NCBI GenBank assembly: GCA_903888765.1
Contig: CAISVF010000041.1
Location: forward strand, 1-39,181
DNA length: 39,181 nt
Direction of reading: 5' to 3'
From: an uncultured Verrucomicrobia subdivision 3 bacterium
GTDB lineage: Bacteria; Verrucomicrobiota; Verrucomicrobiia; Limisphaerales; UBA11358
Each line of letters begins with the position of its first letter. Position 1 is the first letter of the stretch. The notes below the pieces were generated by a model, which was not told the origin of the DNA, ran no database searches, and saw only the letters and a list, made by a program, of their open reading frames with translations. The translations under genes and the position numbers were made by a program. Positions 32,202 through 39,181 of the stretch are shown in pieces.

Positions 32202-32711
32202 TTATAGTGCGCGAATCTGGGGCCAGAGCGCCTCCAAATCGGGGTCCGCCAAGGCCTGTTGCTTGAGGTGATGGATTTCGCCCGGGAGTTTTATGGCTTG
32301 TTTGAGCCATTGCATCGCTTCGGCGTGCTTGCCCAATTGACACGCATAGCAGGCGAGGTTGTAGCGCATCAGTTGGTTTTTAGGAAACCGGGTTAAAACG
32401 GGCTTTAAAATATCGTAGGCTGCTTGGGTTTGTTTTAACTCATGCAGGCTAAAGGCGAGATGAAAATGGCCCCAGGCAATGTCCGGGTATTGGTCGCGTA
32501 CGCGACTGGCCGATTGCCTGGCCAATTCCCACTGCTGATTGCGTGCTTGAATCGCATGCCTGACCATCAGGACATAAGGTGAGGACTGATGGAAGGGGGC
32601 GATTTTTTCCAGCTCAGCGAGGGATTCTGAAGGATCGCCTAATTCAAGCCAGCCCTCGGCTGCTCGCAGGTGCAAGTTATCCGGGTGGGGCAGGGGTGGT
32701 AGCGGCGGCAT
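32202..32711 (-). CDS. TPR-repeat protein
   Basis: 169 residues from the ATG at 32711 (MPPLPPLPHPDNLHLRAAEG). The frame is open further upstream but the extra part overlaps the promoter region of the divergent helicase and looks non-coding. Tetratricopeptide-like helix pairs are visible: LRAAEGWLELGDPSESLAEL, IAWGHFHLAFSLHELKQTQA and LMRYNLACYACQLGKHAEAM. It ends in ADPDLEALWPQIRAL, a closing motif I associate with this verrucomicrobial family. No signal peptide is seen, so a cytosolic scaffold is likely. It is the first gene of the minus-strand run that continues with rlmD; its stop overlaps the alternative rlmD ATG. The partner is unknown. Confidence 0.82.
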   Translation of the reverse strand: MPPLPPLPHPDNLHLRAAEGWLELGDPSESLAELEKIAPFHQSSPYVLMVRHAIQARNQQWELARQSASRVRDQYPDIAWGHFHLAFSLHELKQTQAAYDILKPVLTRFPKNQLMRYNLACYACQLGKHAEAMQWLKQAIKLPGEIHHLKQQALADPDLEALWPQIRAL

Positions 32712-32922
32712 GGCAATCGGGTGGAGATTTTGTGGGATGTCCGGCAAAAATAAAGGAGATTTTGTTTGCTCAAACCGGCTGATGCGTTTCCAATCTGGGC
32801 GTGCAAATTTTTTTCCATTGGCTGCCAGATTTGACCGGGCAGGCTCAGCAGGTTGGTCGGTGCTTGCGGCCATTCGGGCAATAGCCGCTTTGCTGCCAGC
32901 AACTTAAGTACCCCGGCAACCT

Positions 32923-35475
32923 GTGGCCATTCACCTTTACGACCTGATTCCACGTGGCGAGGAACGCCCGGGCAATGACGCCTTGCTGGGGCGGTTTCTC
33001 GAATACACGCAGGCGCGGCAGCTTGAACTTTATCCGGCGCAGGAATCCGCCATTCTTGAATTATTCGAGGACAAGAATGTCATTCTGAATACTCCCACCG
33101 GTTCCGGCAAATCACTGGTGGCCACGGCGCTGCACTTTCAAGCCATCGCCCAGGGGCGCCGTTCTATTTATACCTGCCCGATCAAGGCGCTGGTGAATGA
33201 GAAATTCCTGGCGCTCTGCCGTGAATTTGGCCCTGACAAGGTCGGCCTTAGCACCGGGGATGGCTCGGTGAATCACGATGCCCCTATTCTTTGCTGTACC
33301 GCCGAGATTCTGGCGAACATTGCCTTGCGGGAGGGGGAGCAGGCCAAGGTGCATGACCTTGTCATGGATGAATTTCATTATTACGCCGACCGGGAACGCG
33401 GGGTGGCGTGGCAGGTGCCGTTGCTGACGCTGCCGCGAACGCGATTCCTTTTGATGTCGGCCACGCTGGGAGACACGACCTTTTTTGAGTATGAATTGAC
33501 CCGCCTGACGGGGCGCGGCACGGTAACGGTTGCCTCCACTGACCGGCCGGTACCGCTGGCGCATGAATATTCGGAGCTACCCCTGGCTAAAACCCTGGAA
33601 AGCCTGGTTGCTGCGGGGCGGGCACCGGTGTATGTCGTCCATTTTACGCAACTGGAAGCAGCCCAAAGCGCCCAGGACTTCACGAGCATCAATGTTTGCA
33701 CGCGGGAGGAAAAAGCCGCCATTGCCGACGCGCTGGTGAATTTCAAATTTGCCAGCCCCTACGGACCCGAAATCAAGAAGTGGTTGCGCCATGGCATTGG
33801 CTTGCATCATGCCGGCTTGCTGCCGAAATACCGCGTGCTAGTGGAACAGCTTGCGCAAAAAGGTCTGCTCAAAGTGATCTGCGGCACGGACACCCTCGGC
33901 GTCGGGGTGAACGTGCCGATTCGAACGGTGCTTTTCACCCGTTTATGCAAGTTTGACGGCCAGAAGACGGTGATTTTGACCGCCCGGGATTTTCATCAAA
34001 TCAGCGGCCGCGCGGGGCGCAAAGGCTTTGACAACCAGGGCTGGGTGGTGGCGCAGGCCCCGGAGCATGTGATTGAGAACCTCAAGCTTGCCGAAAAGGC
34101 GGCGCGCGACGGGAAGAAAACCGTGAAGCGCCAGCCGCCGGAAAAGAACTTCGTCAATTGGGACAAGAACACTTATATCCGATTGATCGCCGCTCCGCCG
34201 GAACGGCTGGTTTCGCGATTCCAGGTTTCCCATGGCATGTTACTGAATGTGCTGAGCCGGAAAGGGGATGGGTGTCGGGCCATGCAGCGGCTGGTCCACG
34301 ATTGTCACGAAACCCCTCGCCAAAAGCTGGCGCACGTCCGGCGGGCATGGCAATTATTCCGCTCGCTGGTGGATCGGAAAATTATCGAATTCATACCCCG
34401 AACCGCCGATGGCAGCTATTTGCGGGTGAACGTCACCTTGCAGGAAGATTTCTCCATGGACCAGGTGTTATCCTTGTATCTTCTGGACACCCTGCCCCTC
34501 ATGGACCCGCAGGCCTCCGATTTTGCGTTGGTGTTATTGACGCTGGTGGAAGCCATTGTGGAGGATCCTGATATCATTCTCCGCAAGCAACTGGACCGGG
34601 TAAAAGACCAGAAGATGGCGGAGATGAAAATGGAAGGCGTGGAATATGACCAGCGCATGGAAGAACTCGAAAAACTGGAATATCCCAAGCCCAATCGCGA
34701 GTTTGTGTATGCCACTTTTAACGCTTTCGCGGACAAGCACCCCTGGGTGGGGCAGGACAATATCCGGCCAAAATCCATTGCCCGCGAAATGTTTGAGTCG
34801 TTCCGCTCCTTTTCCGATTACATCCGCGATTATGAACTACAGCGGGCGGAAGGCGTGTTATTGCGGTACCTGAACCGGGTTTACAAAGTGTTGTCCCAAA
34901 CCGTTCCTGATACCGCCAAGAACGACACGGTCCGGGAAATGGAAATTTATCTTGGCACCATGATCCGGCAGATTGATTCCAGCCTGCTCGACGAATGGGA
35001 GAAGCTGCGCGATCCGAATTATCAGCGGGCCGAAAGCAAGGAAGTGCGTCCGCCCGGGGCCGAAGCCGCCGATCTGGATATTACCCGCGACGCAAAAGCG
35101 TTCATTGGCGCAATTCGCCAGCGGGTCTTTGCCTTCCTGCGCGGTTTGGTTATAGGCGATTTTGAAGCGGCTCTTACCCATCTAGGCTCGCCGCACGATG
35201 CGGAAGGGCAATCCTGGACGGTGGCCCGACTGGAGCAGGCCATTGAGGCCTATCAGGTGGATCACAAATATATCTGTCTGGACCCCAACGCTCGCAATCT
35301 CCGGCATACCTATGTGGTTCCCGCAGAAGACAAGCGCACCTGGCGCGTCCAGCAAATGCTGGTGGATCCGGAAGAAAATAATGATTGGGTGGCTGAATTT
35401 GAGGTGGATTTAGCAACCGCGCGGCAACTGGGCGAACCCGCCTTGAAACTACGGCGCATCGGCAGCTTGACTTGA
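32923..35475 (+). CDS. Ski2-like DEAD/DEAH helicase with DUF3516
   Basis: 850 residues starting at GTG ([14 protein letters not shown]); orthologues start similarly, so I keep it although no ribosome binding site is seen. Superfamily 2 motifs: TPTGSGKS at 57-64, DEFH at 149-152, SAT at 179-181, [19 protein letters not shown] and [11 protein letters not shown] in the second RecA domain. From ~400 to the end it carries the DUF3516-type C-terminal region ([40 protein letters not shown]). These proteins are predicted RNA or DNA helicases; the substrate is not established. It is divergent from the TPR gene with about 210 bases between the likely starts. A UvrD-family helicase follows 143 bases downstream. 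Confidence 0.9.
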   Translation: MAIHLYDLIPRGEERPGNDALLGRFLEYTQARQLELYPAQESAILELFEDKNVILNTPTGSGKSLVATALHFQAIAQGRRSIYTCPIKALVNEKFLALCREFGPDKVGLSTGDGSVNHDAPILCCTAEILANIALREGEQAKVHDLVMDEFHYYADRERGVAWQVPLLTLPRTRFLLMSATLGDTTFFEYELTRLTGRGTVTVASTDRPVPLAHEYSELPLAKTLESLVAAGRAPVYVVHFTQLEAAQSAQDFTSINVCTREEKAAIADALVNFKFASPYGPEIKKWLRHGIGLHHAGLLPKYRVLVEQLAQKGLLKVICGTDTLGVGVNVPIRTVLFTRLCKFDGQKTVILTARDFHQISGRAGRKGFDNQGWVVAQAPEHVIENLKLAEKAARDGKKTVKRQPPEKNFVNWDKNTYIRLIAAPPERLVSRFQVSHGMLLNVLSRKGDGCRAMQRLVHDCHETPRQKLAHVRRAWQLFRSLVDRKIIEFIPRTADGSYLRVNVTLQEDFSMDQVLSLYLLDTLPLMDPQASDFALVLLTLVEAIVEDPDIILRKQLDRVKDQKMAEMKMEGVEYDQRMEELEKLEYPKPNREFVYATFNAFADKHPWVGQDNIRPKSIAREMFESFRSFSDYIRDYELQRAEGVLLRYLNRVYKVLSQTVPDTAKNDTVREMEIYLGTMIRQIDSSLLDEWEKLRDPNYQRAESKEVRPPGAEAADLDITRDAKAFIGAIRQRVFAFLRGLVIGDFEAALTHLGSPHDAEGQSWTVARLEQAIEAYQVDHKYICLDPNARNLRHTYVVPAEDKRTWRVQQMLVDPEENNDWVAEFEVDLATARQLGEPALKLRRIGSLT

Positions 35476-35618
35476 AATGACACCGTGCCCTGGGGCTGGA
35501 AGGCGGCACGAGTGGTTCCATCGGGGATGGGCATAATGAATTAAAAGGGCGGGCATGATCCACCTCGCCTGCATTATTTCCTTTCGCTGGAAGGGGTTTG
35601 GCCTTTCAATCTCCAACC

Positions 35619-37655
35619 ATGTCGCACGAATATGTTTTGAGGCCGTTCACACCGGAGATCCGGCTGAACATCGACTATCCGCGCGAACTCAACGAACAGC
35701 AACTCGCTGCCGTCACCGCGCCACCGGGTCCGGCGCTGGTTATCGCGGGCGCTGGTTCGGGCAAAACCCGCACCCTTACCTATCGCGTCGCGTATCTTTT
35801 GGAACAGGGAATTCCTGCGGACCGCATTTTACTTCTGACCTTCACGAACAAGGCCGCCGCCGAAATGATGCGCCGGGTGAGTGATTTGCTGGGGCACGAA
35901 CTGCGTTCCTTGTGGGGTGGCACCTTTCACTCCATCGGGGCACGCATTTTGCGTTTACATGCGGATACCTTGGGCTACCAGAAGGATTTTACCATTCTGG
36001 ACCGCGACGACGCGAAGGATTTGATCAAGGCCGGCTTGGCGGAGGCCAAGATTGATAAGAAGGACAAGCAGTTTCCCAAGCCGGAAGTGCTGAATGAAAT
36101 TTTTTCACTAGCGGCCAATACGCATCGCACCATCGAAGAGCTGGTGGAGGGCCAATTCAGCTATTTAGCCCAATTTGGCCGGGAAATCGCCGACCAGCAG
36201 CGGCGTTATCACGCCCGCAAACGCGCCGCGAACGGCATGGATTTTGACGATCTGCTGGCGCTTTGGCTGAAATTGTTGCAGGACCACGAGCCGATTCGTG
36301 ACCATTACCAGCGGCGTTTTCAATTCATCTTGGTGGACGAATATCAGGACACGAACAAATTGCAGGGCAACCTGATTGACCTGCTGGCGGCAAAGCATCA
36401 CAACCTGACGGTCGTGGGCGACGATGCGCAAAGCATTTATGCCTGGCGGGGGGCCAACTTTGCCAACATCCTGGATTTTCCCAAAGTGTATCCGGCCGCG
36501 CGGATTTTCAAAATCGAAACCAACTACCGCAGCACGCCGGAAATCCTCAGCGTCGCCAACGCTGCCATTGCGGCGAACGTGCATCAATTTGCCAAGGAGC
36601 TTTCGCCAGCCCGGAAATCGGGCATAAAGCCCGCGCTCGTGCAATGTCACGACGCCGGACAACAGGCTGGTTTCATTGCGCAGCGCGCCCTGGAATTGCG
36701 GGAGGAAGGCACCAGTTTAAGCCAGATTGCCGTGCTCTATCGTTCCCATTTTCATGCCTTGGAATTGCAATTGGAGCTGACCCGGCGCCAAATTCCCTTC
36801 TCCATCACCAGCGGTATTCGTTTTTTTGAACAGGCCCATATTAAGGACGCGACCGCATATTTAAAATGGGTGGCCAACCCGCGCGACGAGGTGTCTTTCA
36901 AACGGCTAGTCCAACTGATGCCGGGCATTGCTGCCAAGGGGGCGGAGAAGCTTTGGAGTCAGATCAGTGCGGGTATCCGGATTCCAACGACCGAAGCAGG
37001 GCAGGATCTGGTCGCACTCCCCTCTGCCCCCGCCAGCGCCCTTGCCGGTATTTTGCAAAAGTGCGCCAAATCTGTCCCTGCAAAATCCGCAGCGGCGTGG
37101 GCACAATTCTCGGCCACAATTGCCCAGCTAGAGGACCCGGGCACACGACGCAGCGCCGCCAAAATGCTACGGCTCGTCATGGACGCCGGCTACGACGATT
37201 ATCTCCAGGCGACCTACGATAACTACGAGCGCCGGCTGGATGAAATCCAGCAACTGGCGGAGTTTGCTTTTCAATTTGGCACGGTGGAGGAATTCCTTAC
37301 TCAACTTGCCTTGCTCACCAACGTCGAAGCCGAAGATGATCCGAAGGATGCTTCCGATAAAATCCGGCTCTCCACCATCCACCAGGCAAAGGGACTGGAG
37401 TTCGAGGTGGTGTTTGTGATCATGCTTTGCGACGGATTATTTCCCTCTGCCCGCTCGACCGAAAGCGCCGACGGGGAGGAGGAGGAAAGACGCTTGTTTT
37501 ACGTTTCCATCACGCGGGCGAAAAACGAACTATATCTGACTTACCCAATGATACGCGGTGGTTTCGGGGCGGCCGGTATGGATATTTATCAATCGCCTTC
37601 CCGCTTTCTTGCCGAAATCCCGAAAGCGCTCCTGAACGAATGGAAACTGCATTAA
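35619..37655 (+). CDS. UvrD/Rep-family ATP-dependent DNA helicase
   Basis: 678 residues from the ATG at 35619 (MSHEYVLRPFTPE); a TTG seven codons earlier is less likely. Superfamily 1A motifs in order: Q-motif LNEQQLAAV, Walker A AGAGSGKT at 43-50, motif Ia LTFTNKAAAEM, motif II ILVDEYQDTN, motif III VGDDAQSIYAWRGA, motif IV NYRSTPEILSVAN, motif V LSTIHQAKGLEFEVVFV and motif VI EERRLFYVSITRAKNELYLT. It unwinds DNA 3' to 5' in repair or replication restart. It is closest to Rep/PcrA by size and lacks a nuclease domain, so it is not AddA/RecB. The end is short compared with UvrD (~720), which has an extra C-terminal segment. Confidence 0.95.
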   Translation: MSHEYVLRPFTPEIRLNIDYPRELNEQQLAAVTAPPGPALVIAGAGSGKTRTLTYRVAYLLEQGIPADRILLLTFTNKAAAEMMRRVSDLLGHELRSLWGGTFHSIGARILRLHADTLGYQKDFTILDRDDAKDLIKAGLAEAKIDKKDKQFPKPEVLNEIFSLAANTHRTIEELVEGQFSYLAQFGREIADQQRRYHARKRAANGMDFDDLLALWLKLLQDHEPIRDHYQRRFQFILVDEYQDTNKLQGNLIDLLAAKHHNLTVVGDDAQSIYAWRGANFANILDFPKVYPAARIFKIETNYRSTPEILSVANAAIAANVHQFAKELSPARKSGIKPALVQCHDAGQQAGFIAQRALELREEGTSLSQIAVLYRSHFHALELQLELTRRQIPFSITSGIRFFEQAHIKDATAYLKWVANPRDEVSFKRLVQLMPGIAAKGAEKLWSQISAGIRIPTTEAGQDLVALPSAPASALAGILQKCAKSVPAKSAAAWAQFSATIAQLEDPGTRRSAAKMLRLVMDAGYDDYLQATYDNYERRLDEIQQLAEFAFQFGTVEEFLTQLALLTNVEAEDDPKDASDKIRLSTIHQAKGLEFEVVFVIMLCDGLFPSARSTESADGEEEERRLFYVSITRAKNELYLTYPMIRGGFGAAGMDIYQSPSRFLAEIPKALLNEWKLH

Positions 37656-37863
37656 CCCCCAACCATCCAGGGGAACAGCGCCCCGATGCTGGCGGAGCGA
37701 TGCCGTCACGCCCTTGGCATTTCCGCAGGGATCATAGTCCTCGTCCACCAGACGCCTGAACAGATTGGATTCGCATAAATGCGGCACGCCATTGCGCCGG
37801 ATTTCGCCAAGCAGTTCGCTGGTTGGGTCCCCGTCAAGCCCCGGGCAGGGGACTTTTTCCAAC

Positions 37864-39045
37864 TCAGCTTTTGCTCAGCCGTTCCACGGGTTTTTCAAAA
37901 AACATCTGATGCGCCTCTTCGAGGATGCCAGGGATGCGGTCTGCAAACGGGCTGTTTTTCAATGCTTCGCGCAAATCCACCTCGCGCAACTTGGCGGCGT
38001 TCTCGCCGGGAAACCAATGTTCCGCCTGGCCCAGCAGGTTATAACGCATCTTGCCCCAAGCCGTCATTTCCAGCGGTTTGCCGTAGGTCCACAAACGTAA
38101 AATTTCGGAAATATTGATCTGCCCCGGCACATCCACATAGTTCGGCAGACCCTCAAACCACCGGGCGCACCAGTCCGCACCGAGCGAGGTTTCCATGGCT
38201 GCGCGCCAACGTTTTTCGATGGGGGCAATGGTAGCGGCGATTTGATCGTAATATTCCAGGGCCGCGACATGTTCATCAAAATCACCTGGCCGGGCTGCGC
38301 CGCAACTCAGCGTGTGGACTTCCGGCCGGTTCAAACAATAAAGATCATTGAACTGCATCGGGCTGAGGGGGGCTGAGAGGGTTTTGATTTTTTCACCCGG
38401 CTCCTGCAATTTGCCGCCCTTGTCATTGGGGCTGATAATAAACACGCCCATATCGCGCCGGGCCGCCGCCTGGACAGCCGCCCGGTTCAAGTCATTGACA
38501 AAATACCAGTGCAGGTTGACGTAATCAAATTCGCCGGAGTTAATCGCTTCAAGAATAGTGTCCGTCGTGCCATGGGTGGAAAAACCAATAAAGCGGCAGC
38601 GGCCGGCTTTCTGCAACTGGCGGGCGGCCTCAAGGCAGCCGCCCGGTTTCAGCGACCAGTCCAGCGTTTCCCGGTGGTTGATCCCATGCAGAGACAGCAG
38701 ATCCACATGGTCGAGCTTAAGATATTTCATCGACAGATCGAAGGTCTTGAGAAATTCGGCGGCGCTCGCCTGCGGCGCAACTTTGGTCTGCACAATCATG
38801 CGATCGCGCGGCAGCTTGGGCAGCACTTCACCCAGTTGCATTTCGGACGTGCCATAACCGCGAGCGGTCTCAATATGATTAATGCCCAGCTCTAGCGCAC
38901 GGTGAATGCAGGCTTCGAGGTTTTCCTGATTGGCACGGGGAATATCCTGGGGCGGGACATCCTGCCATTTATGCTGATACCGCATCCCTCCGCAGGAAAT
39001 CACCGGCATCTGCAAATTGGTCCGGCCAAAGCGACGATATTTCAT
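37864..39045 (-). CDS. Aldo/keto reductase
   Basis: 393 residues from the ATG at 39045 ([19 protein letters not shown]), the classic AKR start; the frame continues upstream without merit. TIM-barrel AKR motifs are visible: [19 protein letters not shown] with Tyr64, Lys88 in IVQTKVA, and His120 in LLSLHG. The tetrad Asp is Glu59 here (IETA, not DTA). The C-terminal ~120 residues form the extra domain seen in the larger AKR group that often carries a cysteine cluster, but the aligned stretch ([21 protein letters not shown]) has one Cys. It is an NAD(P)H-dependent reductase of unknown substrate, standing alone and convergent with the helicase gene. Confidence 0.9.
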   Translation of the reverse strand: MKYRRFGRTNLQMPVISCGGMRYQHKWQDVPPQDIPRANQENLEACIHRALELGINHIETARGYGTSEMQLGEVLPKLPRDRMIVQTKVAPQASAAEFLKTFDLSMKYLKLDHVDLLSLHGINHRETLDWSLKPGGCLEAARQLQKAGRCRFIGFSTHGTTDTILEAINSGEFDYVNLHWYFVNDLNRAAVQAAARRDMGVFIISPNDKGGKLQEPGEKIKTLSAPLSPMQFNDLYCLNRPEVHTLSCGAARPGDFDEHVAALEYYDQIAATIAPIEKRWRAAMETSLGADWCARWFEGLPNYVDVPGQINISEILRLWTYGKPLEMTAWGKMRYNLLGQAEHWFPGENAAKLREVDLREALKNSPFADRIPGILEEAHQMFFEKPVERLSKS

Positions 39046-39181
39046 GGAGCGCACAGTAAAGCGAGTCCGGCGACAAGGCAAGTCGCGGTGCAAAAAACGG
39101 CGGCTACGAATACCCGCTGTTTATGCTGACGCTGGGCAGGAAAGGGTGGGAAGCGGTTCGAAGCAGGTGACAGATGGGCAA

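Noticed and set aside
32201-32206. Perfect TATAAT on the minus strand at the TPR gene/rlmD junction
   Set aside because: No acceptable -35 lies at 16-19 bases, and the match arises from the overlapping TAATG stop/start, so I do not call an internal promoter.
35485-35520. CGTGCC/GGCACG inverted repeat after the DUF3516 helicase gene
   Set aside because: Six-bp stem with a 15-nt loop and no T-run; too weak to call a terminator.
37530-37862. Minus-strand open frame covering the gap between uvrD and the aldo/keto reductase
   Set aside because: Its 3' third overlaps the conserved end of uvrD in antisense, and no recognisable domain or ribosome binding site is present. A real small gene is not excluded but is unsupported.

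Overview
The window looks like chromosomal DNA of a free-living Verrucomicrobiota, probably of the Pedosphaera/Limisphaerales type. This is an inference. It rests on several secreted or surface proteins with autotransporter-type beta-strand repeats, an acetylesterase-glycosidase fusion, a DUF3160/HEAT protein, a DUF2723-TPR membrane protein and an FHA/zinc-finger membrane protein, alongside ordinary housekeeping genes. I see no phage genes, transposases, CRISPR array or rRNA operon.

Layout. (1) 1-6458, + strand: the 3' part of a large surface protein whose N-terminal portion resembles the C-terminal domain of heparinase II/III-type polysaccharide lyases, then a secreted sialate-O-acetylesterase/GH79-like glycosidase fusion. 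Together they suggest degradation of acetylated, uronic-acid-rich polysaccharide. (2) 6482-12245, - strand: a lone ABC-2 permease, tRNA-Lys(CTT), a very large secreted DUF3160/HEAT protein whose 3' end is frameshifted by an 11-bp tandem duplication, a small membrane protein, a HEAT-gene remnant and a HAD hydrolase. (3) 12327-15309, - strand: the classic SRP RNA-dnaX-ybaB-recR cluster. (4) 15371-19455: a secreted beta-helix protein, with a divergent M48 metallopeptidase that overlaps tail-to-tail with an FHA/zinc-finger membrane protein. (5) 19654-21444: lepA. (6) 21668-25514: an MFS sugar porter divergent from opgG, which overlaps a single-pass membrane protein; opgH is absent. (7) 25615-32711, - strand: TPR protein, rlmD, DUF2723-TPR membrane protein, GT4 glycosyltransferase and WecA/MraY-type sugar-phosphate transferase. 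The last three form a tight unit (4-nt gap, then an ATGA overlap) ending at a terminator-like hairpin. (8) 32923-37655, + strand: two DNA/RNA helicases (Ski2-like with DUF3516, then UvrD/Rep). (9) 37864-39045, - strand: an aldo/keto reductase.

The regions most worth attention are the uronate-glycan pair at the left end, the opgG/partner pair without opgH, the DUF2723-GT4-WecA glycan assembly unit, and the reading-frame break in the giant HEAT protein. No radically new defence or mobile system is visible. The only gene-free stretch longer than 300 bases is 3174-3590; the last ~135 bases (39046-39181) hold nothing I recognise.
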